A stretch of DNA of 64,000 nucleotides from the NCBI RefSeq assembly GCF_002335525.1, contig NZ_BDUF01000024.1, positions 1 through 64,000 of the forward strand, in the 5' to 3' direction. Below the pieces are notes generated by a model. It worked only from the letters and a program-made list of their open reading frames with translations. It searched no databases and was not told the DNA's origin. The DNA comes from Effusibacillus lacus. Lineage in GTDB: Bacteria > Bacillota > Bacilli > Tumebacillales > Effusibacillaceae. A program made the position numbers and the translations under genes. Of the stretch, positions 39,759 to 47,781 are shown piece after piece. Positions within the stretch are counted from its first letter, which is position 1; each line of letters begins with the position of its first letter.

Positions 39759-40069
39759 TGGAGCCGACGATTGTACGTTACCTGTTGTTGGCGGCCGTAT
39801 TATTCTGCATCGGGTTGTTTGGGGTACTCTGGAAACGGAACATCATCATCGTGTTGGTGTCGATCGAACTGATGCTCAACGCGGTGAATATCAATCTGGT
39901 GGCATTCTCCCGATTGGGGCTTGCGCCAAACATTAACGGCCAGGTGTTTGCCCTGTTTGCCATGGTGATTGCAGCCTGTGAAGTGGCAGTGGGACTTGCC
40001 GTTTTGATTGCTCTCTACCGGAACCGCAACACAAGCGACGTCAAAGACATGAACTTGAACAAGTGGTAA
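39758..40069 (+). CDS. nuoK: NADH-quinone oxidoreductase subunit K
   Basis: A 103-residue three-helix subunit homologous to MrpC. The buried Glu of helix II lies in [15 protein letters not shown], and the second Glu in [18 protein letters not shown]. It overlaps nuoJ by one base. Confidence 0.95.
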   Translation: MEPTIVRYLLLAAVLFCIGLFGVLWKRNIIIVLVSIELMLNAVNINLVAFSRLGLAPNINGQVFALFAMVIAACEVAVGLAVLIALYRNRNTSDVKDMNLNKW

Positions 40070-40097
40070 AGAAAAGGCGAAACTGGATGGTGATAAC

Positions 40098-42002
40098 ATG
40101 GTAGCTTATTCATGGCTCGTCCCCTTTTTCCCGCTTGTGGCCTACCTGTTGCTGTTGGTTCTCGGTAGACGGGCACAAGAGGGGATTGTGGCCGCGATCA
40201 GTGTGATTGGGTCATTGGCTTCCTTCGTTGTATCTTTGCTGGTGATGTCAGACGTGGTGGCCAACGGGTATACGGGATCTTATCCGTTCCGCTGGCTGCA
40301 GTTCGGGGACACCACCTTGACTGTCGGATTTGAAGTGACACAGTTGAACGCCATCATGCTGGTGGTGGTCACCTTTGTCAGCACGCTTGTCCTGTTGTTC
40401 TCCAAGGGATACATGCACGGGGACGAGAGATTCAGCGTGTTCTATCAGTACTTAAACCTGTTCGTATTCTCGATGCTCGGTCTTGTGATTTCTCCAAACC
40501 TGCTCCAATTGTATGTGTTCTGGGAACTTGTGGGCCTGTGTTCCTTCTTGCTGGTCGGGTTCTGGTATTTCAAGCCGGAAGCGGCAGCGGCGGCAAAGAA
40601 ATCCTTTGTCGTGACAAGGATTGGCGACGTGGGGCTGTTCATCGGGATTATCCTGTTGTTCCTTGCAACAGGGACATTCGAGTATCAATCGATCTTTGAA
40701 TTTGCGAAAGCGTCGGCGGCTGCTGCACCTGTCGAGGTCATGTTCGGAATGACCCCGCAATCGTTGATCACGTTGTCAGCCATCCTGATCTTTATCGGGG
40801 CTGTCGGAAAATCGGCCCAGTTTCCGCTGCATGTATGGCTGCCTGATGCGATGGAAGGCCCGACTCCCGTATCCGCATTGATTCACGCGGCTACGATGGT
40901 GGCAGCAGGGGTCTATTTGGTTGCTCGCACCTTTCCGTTGTTTGCCGTGTCGGAGGGGGCACTGATGGTAGTGGCGGTGATCGGTGGCGTAACGGCCATT
41001 TTTGCCGCAATCATCGGTTTGACCCAGAATGACATCAAGCGGGTAGTCGCTTACTCGACCATTTCCCAGCTTGGATACATGATGCTGGCCTTGGGACTGA
41101 GTGCCTATGTCGCATCCGTATTCCACCTGATGACTCACGCTTTCTTCAAAGCGCTGTTGTTCCTGGCGGCTGGCTCGGTCATTCATGCGGTGCATACCCA
41201 GGACATCCGGGAGATGGGTGGCCTTTGGAAAAAAATGCCGATCACCACATGGACCTTCCTGTTCGGTGCGCTGGCTTTGTCCGGAATCCCGCCCTTTGCC
41301 GGGTTCTGGTCCAAAGATGAAATACTTACGGCCGCTTTTGCAAGCGGCAACTGGGTATTGGCAATCCTTGCGACTCTTGCGGCTTTCTTTACCGCTTTCT
41401 ATATCTTCCGAGTCTTCTTCCTGACCTTTACCGGGGAATATCGCGGCAACCAATCGGTGCATCCGCACGAAAGCGGACCGGTGATGACCATCCCGTTGGT
41501 GCTGTTGGCCATCATGTCCCTGGTGATCGGGTTTGTCAACGCGCCGTTCCTCGGACACGCTTTTGGCCACTTCCTGCAAGGCGATCAGACAATCGGCTTT
41601 GTGCCGGACTTCAGTTTTGGCATTGCAGGAGTGTCGGTGCTGGTGGGAATTGCGGGGATCCTCCTGGCGTACCTGATGTATGGCAAACGCAGCATTGATG
41701 CGGAGAAGGTTGCACGGATCAGCGGACCGTTCTACACGCTGTCTTACCGGAAGTTCTTTATTGATGAGATTTACCACCTGTTGATTGTGACTCCGTTTGT
41801 GTGGATCGGACGGATTCTTAACTTTATCGACCGTTGGATTGTGGACGGATTGGTGTCGCTGGCAGGCTACACCGCCTATCAGTCGTCTGTCGGACTGAAG
41901 TACGGACAAAACGGTCAGATTCAAACCTACGGGTTGTTGACATCGCTTGGAGTGCTGGCCCTTGTTGCGGTCAGCTTGTGGATGGGAGGTGTAATCCAAT
42001 GA
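40098..42002 (+). CDS. nuoL: NADH-quinone oxidoreductase subunit L
   Basis: A 634-residue antiporter-like proton pump with about 16 helices and the long lateral helix at the C-terminus. Conserved segments are WELVGLCSFLLVGFW, PLHVWLPDAMEGPTPVSALIHAATMVAAG and FSKDE-like GFWSKDEIL. It ends in ATGA shared with nuoM. Confidence 0.96.
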   Translation: MVAYSWLVPFFPLVAYLLLLVLGRRAQEGIVAAISVIGSLASFVVSLLVMSDVVANGYTGSYPFRWLQFGDTTLTVGFEVTQLNAIMLVVVTFVSTLVLLFSKGYMHGDERFSVFYQYLNLFVFSMLGLVISPNLLQLYVFWELVGLCSFLLVGFWYFKPEAAAAAKKSFVVTRIGDVGLFIGIILLFLATGTFEYQSIFEFAKASAAAAPVEVMFGMTPQSLITLSAILIFIGAVGKSAQFPLHVWLPDAMEGPTPVSALIHAATMVAAGVYLVARTFPLFAVSEGALMVVAVIGGVTAIFAAIIGLTQNDIKRVVAYSTISQLGYMMLALGLSAYVASVFHLMTHAFFKALLFLAAGSVIHAVHTQDIREMGGLWKKMPITTWTFLFGALALSGIPPFAGFWSKDEILTAAFASGNWVLAILATLAAFFTAFYIFRVFFLTFTGEYRGNQSVHPHESGPVMTIPLVLLAIMSLVIGFVNAPFLGHAFGHFLQGDQTIGFVPDFSFGIAGVSVLVGIAGILLAYLMYGKRSIDAEKVARISGPFYTLSYRKFFIDEIYHLLIVTPFVWIGRILNFIDRWIVDGLVSLAGYTAYQSSVGLKYGQNGQIQTYGLLTSLGVLALVAVSLWMGGVIQ

Positions 42003-43522
42003 ACAGCTTATTGATTGCGATTACACTTCTCCCATTGATTGGCTCGCTGATCATCCTGTTTGTGCCAGGCAGTGCGAAATCCCAGATCAAGGGAATTGCG
42101 CTTCTGGCTACCCTGTTGTCCCTGGCTGGTGCCTTGGCATTGCTTGGCGGTTTTGATGCGGCCGGGAAGATGCAGTTCCAGGTAATCAAGGACTGGATTC
42201 AGATTCCGGCAGCATTCGAGCAGAACCGGATGCCGGTCCCGCTGCGTATCGGCTTTGACCTTGGGATTGACGGGTTGTCTTTGCCGTTTGTGCTTCTGAC
42301 GGCGCTGGTGAGTTTCTTGTCGGTGCTGGCTTCCTGGCGGGTCGATTACCGGACCAAAGAATATTTCTTCTGGTTCCTGCTGTTGGTTACAGGGCTGTTT
42401 GGGGTATTCGTATCCCTTGACCTGTTCCTGTTCTTCCTGTTCCTTGAATTGACCCTGATTCCGATGTACTTCCTGATTGGGATCTGGGGGGGCGAGAACA
42501 AACGGAAAGTTGCGACCAAATTTTTGATATACCGTGGATTTGCTTCTGTCGGCATTCTTGTGTCATTTCTTGGAATGGCTTATGCCGCCGGTTATACCAG
42601 CGGATCCATGAGCTTTAACATGCTGCAGATTGCGGACGCGTTCAAGCAGGCGGGCGAAATGATCCCTGGCGACTATCGCATGTGGGTATTCGCTGTCCTG
42701 TTCCTGGCCATCCTGATCGAAGAAGCTTTCTTCCCGTTCCATACCTGGTTGCCTGACGCCCATGAGCAATCTTCTTCTGCGGTCTCCATGATCCTTGGGG
42801 GCGTGCTGATGAAAGTGGGCGCCTACGTGCTCTTCCGGATCGGGGTTGGCGTATTGCCGGATATGATAGCTGCATTCGGTACCGCAATTGCGGTGCTCGG
42901 TGTGATAAACATTGTGTATGGCGCGATGGTCGCCTTGGTGCAGAAAGATTGGAGACGCCTGCTGGCATTTTCCACCATTTCCCATATGGGGATTGTCCTG
43001 CTGGCCGTGGCGTCGATGACAAGCGCGGGCCTGCAGGGAGCTGTTTTCATGACCATTTCCTCCGGTCTGCTGTCGGCTTTGTTGTTCTTCCTGGTGGGTG
43101 CCATTCAGCACCGGACAGGTACTGCTCGAATTGATGCGATGGGCGGAATCTCAAAACAGCTTCCGGTCTTGTCGGGATTCCTTCTGGCAGGAGCACTGGG
43201 GTCCCTCGGACTGCCGGGCATGAGCGGATTTGTATCGGAGATCGTCTCCTTCATGGGAGCGTTCCAGAAGTTCCCGATCCTGTCTGCCATCGGAACATTG
43301 GGTATCATCCTGGCAGCCGTGTACCTGTTGTGGGCGATGCAGCGCACAACCTTTGGGCCTCCCGGCATGGTACTGGAAGGGGCACAGGACGCAACAGCGG
43401 CAGAATATGTACCGATGGTGCTGCTGTTGGCGATTGTCATCCTGATCGGTGTCTATCCGGCAATTTTGGGCGACATCATGAACCCGACACTGACTCAGCT
43501 TGTCGCGAAGATAGGGGGATAG
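41999..43522 (+). CDS. nuoM: NADH-quinone oxidoreductase subunit M
   Basis: A 507-residue antiporter-like pump. The key Glu is in FLELTLIPMYFLIGIWGG, and the Lys-containing half channel in FHTWLPDAHEQSSSAVSMILGGVLMKVG (key part FHTWLPDAHEQ). ATG 41999 follows GGAGGTG and overlaps the nuoL stop. Confidence 0.96.
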   Translation: MNSLLIAITLLPLIGSLIILFVPGSAKSQIKGIALLATLLSLAGALALLGGFDAAGKMQFQVIKDWIQIPAAFEQNRMPVPLRIGFDLGIDGLSLPFVLLTALVSFLSVLASWRVDYRTKEYFFWFLLLVTGLFGVFVSLDLFLFFLFLELTLIPMYFLIGIWGGENKRKVATKFLIYRGFASVGILVSFLGMAYAAGYTSGSMSFNMLQIADAFKQAGEMIPGDYRMWVFAVLFLAILIEEAFFPFHTWLPDAHEQSSSAVSMILGGVLMKVGAYVLFRIGVGVLPDMIAAFGTAIAVLGVINIVYGAMVALVQKDWRRLLAFSTISHMGIVLLAVASMTSAGLQGAVFMTISSGLLSALLFFLVGAIQHRTGTARIDAMGGISKQLPVLSGFLLAGALGSLGLPGMSGFVSEIVSFMGAFQKFPILSAIGTLGIILAAVYLLWAMQRTTFGPPGMVLEGAQDATAAEYVPMVLLLAIVILIGVYPAILGDIMNPTLTQLVAKIGG

Positions 43523-43525
43523 ACG

Positions 43526-45037
43526 ATGCCGCAAGGGATACAGCGATTGGATTTTTTGTCTGTTTGGAATGTCATGGGGCCGGAAATAGTCCTGGTTCTG
43601 GGGGGCTTCCTGCTTCTGACAATCGACCTGTTCATGAAGAAAGAGCAAAAACATATCCTCCCCTGGCTGGGAATCCTTTTCTTTGCCATCGCGGGCGGAA
43701 TGGTAGTCAATAACATGGTGAGACTGCAAACTGCCGAGCAGTTGCAGCACCTGTCCGGATACCTGTATGTTCTGGACGATTTCGGCAACATTTTCAAACT
43801 GATTTTCCTGGTGGGAGCCGCCCTCACACTGTTGATGTCGGTGGATTACACGAAGCATGTGAATCTGCCGAGGGGAGAATATACCTACATTCTGATGTTT
43901 GGCACTGTAGGCGCTATGGTGATGGCTTCTTCCCTCGATCTGATCACAATCTTTGTCGGCCTTGAACTGCTTTCCATCGCATCCTATGTTCTGGTGGGCA
44001 TGCGTCGCAATTATGCGAAATCGGCGGAAGGCGCCATGAAGTACCTAATGATCGGGGCTGTCGGAACCGCTCTGACACTGTACGGAATGTCTTTCGTCTA
44101 TGGTCTGACTGGCACCACCAATATCGCAATTGCCATGGATTCAGTAACCGCCATGTGGGAGCAATTCCGCTTCCTGTTCCTGCTGTCCCTCGTTATGATG
44201 CTGGCCGGATTTGGAATCAAGATCTCCATGGTACCGTTCCATATGTGGACACCGGATACGTATGAAGGTGCCCCGACACCGATTACGGCTTTCCTGTCAG
44301 CCGTGTCCAAAGCGGCGGGATTCGCCATGCTGTTCCGCGTCATCCTGTTCCTCTACTCCAACTTCATTACGGAGTGGTACATGATTGTCGTGGTGCTGGC
44401 GATTCTGACGATGGTGATCGGAAACGTGGCGGCTCTTTCGCAACAAAACATGAAACGCCTGATGGCGTACTCCAGCATCGCGCAAGCGGGCTATCTGCTG
44501 GTTCCCATTGCGGTGCTCGGCAAGGCTCAGGGTTCTGTCAACCTGCTGCAGTCCATGACAAACTTGGTGTTCTACATCGGCATCTATGTGGTGATGACCA
44601 TGGGAGCCTTCGCGATCATCTCGCTTGTGACGCGCGATGCGGGCAATGAGAAGATCGATGCATTCCGCGGACTCTACCAACGTTCGCCGTATTTGGCCAT
44701 AGCCTTGACCGTGTTCCTGCTGTCCATGGCGGGGATGCCAGTGACGGCCGGATTTTTCGGGAAGTTCATGATTATCCTCGGAGCGGTTCACACCCAGTCC
44801 TTGTGGCTGGCAGGCATCATGTTTGCCGCATCCGTAATATCGTTCTACTATTACTTCGGAGTCATCCGGGTAATCTTCAGCAAGGAGACGGACGGCATCG
44901 AACCCCGTCTGCAGACGTCCGCAAGCTTGTCGGTGGTTATTGGACTTGCACTGCTTGTAACAGTGGGACTCGGGGTAGTTCCCGATGTCTTTCTGGATGT
45001 CCTGGCGCAGTTGAAGTGGTTCGGACCTACAGCATAA
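43526..45037 (+). CDS. nuoN: NADH-quinone oxidoreductase subunit N
   Basis: A 503-residue antiporter-like pump with 14 helices. Conserved LELLSIASYVLVG and PFHMWTPDTYEGAPTPITAFLSAVSKAAG are present. ATG 43526 follows AGGGGGATAG. Last gene of the operon; the genes for the NADH-binding subunits E, F and G do not follow. Confidence 0.96.
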   Translation: MPQGIQRLDFLSVWNVMGPEIVLVLGGFLLLTIDLFMKKEQKHILPWLGILFFAIAGGMVVNNMVRLQTAEQLQHLSGYLYVLDDFGNIFKLIFLVGAALTLLMSVDYTKHVNLPRGEYTYILMFGTVGAMVMASSLDLITIFVGLELLSIASYVLVGMRRNYAKSAEGAMKYLMIGAVGTALTLYGMSFVYGLTGTTNIAIAMDSVTAMWEQFRFLFLLSLVMMLAGFGIKISMVPFHMWTPDTYEGAPTPITAFLSAVSKAAGFAMLFRVILFLYSNFITEWYMIVVVLAILTMVIGNVAALSQQNMKRLMAYSSIAQAGYLLVPIAVLGKAQGSVNLLQSMTNLVFYIGIYVVMTMGAFAIISLVTRDAGNEKIDAFRGLYQRSPYLAIALTVFLLSMAGMPVTAGFFGKFMIILGAVHTQSLWLAGIMFAASVISFYYYFGVIRVIFSKETDGIEPRLQTSASLSVVIGLALLVTVGLGVVPDVFLDVLAQLKWFGPTA

Positions 45038-45124
45038 CTCCGATCCGGCAATGGCACCCACTTCGGTCTGGCCATGGTACGGATTCGGCATAACCAAAGT
45101 GAATATTTCCAGAGTGGATGTTTT

Positions 45125-45163
45125 CCGCAGGCTTTTCCTATACGGATGGCCTGCGGTTTTTTT
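45125..45163 (+). terminator. Terminator of the nuo operon
   Basis: CCGCAGGC pairs with GCCTGCGG across a 16-base loop and is followed by seven T residues. It lies 88 bases after the nuoN stop. Confidence 0.88.
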
Positions 45164-45225
45164 ATGGAAGGACGAAATCAGTACCGAATTACAGCCCGGG
45201 GGGTGCAGTATGAGTTGTTTTCATC

Positions 45226-45365
45226 CATTTGTTATTCAGAATTGTGGATGGGAGATGAGTGCATGGTACTTTTCATGCTTTGTTATACGGAAATGTGGAT
45301 AGAAGATGAGTGAATAGTTTGCATTTGTTGGCCAGAAATGTGTATGGGTAATGGGGCATGGACAA
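45226..45365. repeat. Three degenerate direct repeats of about 45-52 bp
   Basis: Copies begin near 45226, 45278 and 45322. The shared pattern is TTTGTTAT, then GAAATGTGGAT, then AGATGAGTG. The second and third are progressively diverged. They fill the gap between the nuo terminator and the transposase-like gene. No gene is visible here. Confidence 0.5.
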
Positions 45366-45377
45366 CTAGTAAGTTTG

Positions 45378-45386
45378 TGATATAAT
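45378..45386 (+). promoter_or_regulatory. Extended -10 promoter before the transposase-like gene
   Basis: TGA precedes a perfect TATAAT (45381-45386), with ATGGAC at 45358-45363 as a weak -35 after 17 bases. It lies 32 bases before GTG 45418. Confidence 0.5.
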
Positions 45387-45417
45387 AAGAACATACGTTT
45401 GGGTGGAGGTGGTTATT

Positions 45418-46293
45418 GTGTTTATCAGAGAAACGAAGCAGGATGCGAAAGAGCGTCTGCGACGCTACTTTCACCGGTATCAGGATCCTGATACTTGTCA
45501 GCAAGTGCTTCAGGAATTAATAACTCAACAACATAAGGAAGGTGTCTCGTGCCCCCATTGCAACAGCCTGGCGGTTGTATGCTATGGTCGGTATAAAGAC
45601 CGTCAGCGTTACAAGTGCAATGATTGCCGTAAAACCTTCAACGACCTCACTCACACACCCCTTCACAGAACCCACCATCCTGACAAATGGATCAAGTTTC
45701 TGGAGTGTATGATTCACGATGATTGCCTACGCACATCCGCCATCAAAGTTGGGGTCTGTTATGTTACCCTATTTTACTGGCGGCACAAAATCCTGCAGGT
45801 CCTGCAATTGATCGAGAAGGAATTTGAAAAAGATATTCCAAAGCGAGAAGAACCTATTGAACGAATTCCTGCAGAACAACCGCCAAACGAACAACCGCCA
45901 AACGGGCACGCGAAACTTAGAAACACTGGGATTCCGTGCAAAACCCCTCCAACATACAACTTTCTATCCAATCGGAATGCCTTTCCCACCCAAAATACAG
46001 CATTCTATCTGGTAAAGTATAGACAAAAGCCATATCCCGGAATCCTGACGTGGGAGCAGGAGCCTTTTCGACAATGGATCCGATCCTTTGATCGAATTAA
46101 AGTCAAATATTTTCCCCGCTATGCAGCCTGGTTCCGCTTCCTGCAAAAGGTGGGGGGTGAGCATGAATTCTGTCCCAGTGAGCTCAAGTACATTCACAGC
46201 CGGAACGAACTTCCTGCCATGAAGCAATTGCTTGCCACCGCATGCTCCATCCGGTTAAACCAGACATACACGTCAGTACGAGTGCCACTGTAA
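45418..46293 (+). CDS. IS1595-like protein lacking the DDE catalytic core
   Basis: A 291-residue protein. Residues about 40-75 form a zinc ribbon (CPHCNSLAVVCYGRYKDRQRYKCNDCRKTF) followed by a helix-turn-helix (LRTSAIKVGVCYVTLFYWRHKI), the DNA-binding front of IS1595-type transposases. In place of the central DDE domain there is a Pro/Glu/Gln linker with a short duplicated block (EQPPN twice). The C-terminal 100 residues contain FRQWIRSFDRIKVKYFPRYAAWFRFLQKVG, resembling the tail of the same transposases. GTG 45418 follows GGAGG by eight bases. It may be a decayed or repurposed transposase; no terminal inverted repeats are obvious. Confidence 0.7.
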   Translation: MFIRETKQDAKERLRRYFHRYQDPDTCQQVLQELITQQHKEGVSCPHCNSLAVVCYGRYKDRQRYKCNDCRKTFNDLTHTPLHRTHHPDKWIKFLECMIHDDCLRTSAIKVGVCYVTLFYWRHKILQVLQLIEKEFEKDIPKREEPIERIPAEQPPNEQPPNGHAKLRNTGIPCKTPPTYNFLSNRNAFPTQNTAFYLVKYRQKPYPGILTWEQEPFRQWIRSFDRIKVKYFPRYAAWFRFLQKVGGEHEFCPSELKYIHSRNELPAMKQLLATACSIRLNQTYTSVRVPL

Positions 46294-46313
46294 CCCGTTA
46301 TTTTTTGGGTTAC
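46290..46313. terminator. Possible terminator at the end of the transposase-like gene
   Basis: GTAACCC pairs with GGGTTAC around GTTATTTTTT. The T run is in the loop rather than after the stem, so termination would be weak at best. It overlaps the stop codon of the transposase-like gene. Confidence 0.35.
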
Positions 46314-46327
46314 ATAAAAAGTAAAAA

Positions 46328-46510
46328 AGTAACTTCTCCAAATAAGCGAGTTACCTCAAGGTAGTAAGCAATCTCTACAAAGTGAGCAGGTACCCACAAG
46401 AAAGTGAATAACCTCCACAAAATGGGCAAGAGACTTCAGGATAGTAAGAAACCATAACAAAAAGGGCAAGTAATTTTTAATAAAGCAAGTGACTTTAATA
46501 TAACAAGCGA
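46328..46510. repeat. Degenerate tandem array of about 20-bp units
   Basis: About nine units of 19-22 bases can be lined up. The pattern is roughly AGT-A-CTTC, an A-rich middle and then TRAGCA or GGGCA. The copies are diverged and have no constant spacer, which argues against CRISPR. No coding frame across it looks real. Confidence 0.5.
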
Positions 46511-46516
46511 AACGTT

Positions 46517-46691
46517 GAAAAAATTGGCCCGGAGCATACCCATTTTTATCATCCACAAGGTTGTATAACAAATGACTGAATAGGCACCCCTCTGACACAA
46601 CCCCCCGATAAATATTGGTGGAAAAAGTGGCCCGGAGCACACTCGCTTTTATCATCCACAAAGTTGTATAACAAATGACTGAATAGACACC
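46517..46691. repeat. Pair of about 72-bp direct repeats
   Basis: Copy 1 (46517-46588) and copy 2 (46621-46691) share long identical stretches, including TTTTATCATCCACAA and GTTGTATAACAAATGACTGA, and are separated by 32 bases. They lie in a 686-base AT-rich stretch before fdhD. The remaining part, 46692-46979, holds no gene. A GAAC/GTTC inverted motif around 46820-46845 and TTGTGACGAGA are possible operators but not convincing. Confidence 0.75.
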
Positions 46692-46979
46692 TCATATACC
46701 CTATGAAAAAAACTCCGAAAAAAGTAAAAAAAGATTAAATCGACATCTGAATAACCGTGCAATTTACAATTTTAAATTGATAAAAATTAAATAAATTATT
46801 GTCCGAATCGAGAACGAATTGTGACGAGAGTGTTCTTTTGTGTAATAAGAACAATCTTTCTCCAAATTGATAGAATTTGAGGCCTACAATCGGGGGATTC
46901 CCCAATGGTCATGATGTTTCACCAGGATTATCATAAAACCGAATAAAATTACCGCATTTCCCGCTAGGGGGTGGACAAG

Positions 46980-47738
46980 TTGCTGAACAAGACACCACCG
47001 GACGAATACCCGGTGACTTTATATGTGAACGGGTATGAACTGGCAACTTATCAACTGACGAAACAGGACTTGCAGGATTGGGTCATCGGTCAATTGTTTA
47101 ACGAGAAGTTGATTCAATCGCCCGGCGATATCCACAAACTGCGAATTGAGGAAGGGCGGGGGAAGATTTGGGCCGATTTGCATCCGCAAGCGAATCTCCC
47201 TCCCGGGTGGCAGCAGCAAAAGAAGCATTATACGGCAGGATGCGGAAAAGGGGCCACCTTTCTGTCCATATCGGACATTCGGAGTTTCAAGAAGGTGAGA
47301 TCCAGGCGGTCAGTCACATGTTCTTATCTGACCGACAGGATGCAAGCCTTCACCAGGAACTCGCCGCTTTATCTAAGGACGGGAGGCATGCACGGCGCCT
47401 GCCTTGTGGACATGGAAGGAAAAATTCATGTCCGGGAAGACATCGGCAGGCATAATGCGGTCGACAAAGTAATCGGTTACGCGCTGCAAAAGGAACTGCA
47501 TCCGGAAACATTGATTCTTCTGACCACTGGACGCATCTCTTATGAAATGCTGGCCAAGGCGGCCCGATTTGGCATCGGGATCGTCGGTTCCAGAACGGCT
47601 GCAACTCGTCAGGCCTTGCAGTTGGCAAATTATCTGCAGATTGATGTGGCCGGTTATATTCGCGGAAAAATGGTCCAGATCTACACATCCCATGGGCGTA
47701 TCATCAACGATCATACACAAAAGGTCGCTGCTGAATAA
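46980..47738 (+). CDS. fdhD: Formate dehydrogenase accessory sulfurtransferase FdhD
   Basis: A 252-residue cytoplasmic sulfurtransferase needed to sulfurate the bis-MGD molybdenum or tungsten cofactor of formate dehydrogenases. Conserved parts are YTAGCGKGATF (reactive Cys), TGGMHGACL, EDIGRHNAVDKVIGYA and TTGRISYEMLAKAARFGI. TTG 46980 follows AGGGGG by eight bases; GTG 46971 is too close to that site. It is the first gene of the fdh cluster, 43 bases before fdhG. Confidence 0.92.
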   Translation: MLNKTPPDEYPVTLYVNGYELATYQLTKQDLQDWVIGQLFNEKLIQSPGDIHKLRIEEGRGKIWADLHPQANLPPGWQQQKKHYTAGCGKGATFLSISDIRSFKKVRSRRSVTCSYLTDRMQAFTRNSPLYLRTGGMHGACLVDMEGKIHVREDIGRHNAVDKVIGYALQKELHPETLILLTTGRISYEMLAKAARFGIGIVGSRTAATRQALQLANYLQIDVAGYIRGKMVQIYTSHGRIINDHTQKVAAE

Positions 47739-47781
47739 CAACAAACAGATTCTACTTCAGCTTAAGTTAGGAGGAAGCAAC

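Noticed and set aside
40776-41999. Open frame of about 400 codons on the reverse strand within nuoL
   Set aside because: It is antisense to a strongly conserved nuoL, has no ribosome binding site and has His/Gln/Arg-rich composition typical of a shadow frame.
46328-46510. CRISPR array
   Set aside because: Units are only about 20 bases, diverged, contiguous and without unique spacers; no cas genes are present.
46356-46661. Reverse-strand frame of 101 codons in the repeat region before fdhD
   Set aside because: It reads through degenerate repeats, and one of the direct repeats gives a near-duplicate peptide in another frame, so it is a by-product of the repeats.
46692-46979. Molybdenum cofactor riboswitch or FNR site before fdhD
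   Set aside because: Only a half-site TTGTGA and no convincing Moco RNA core are present.
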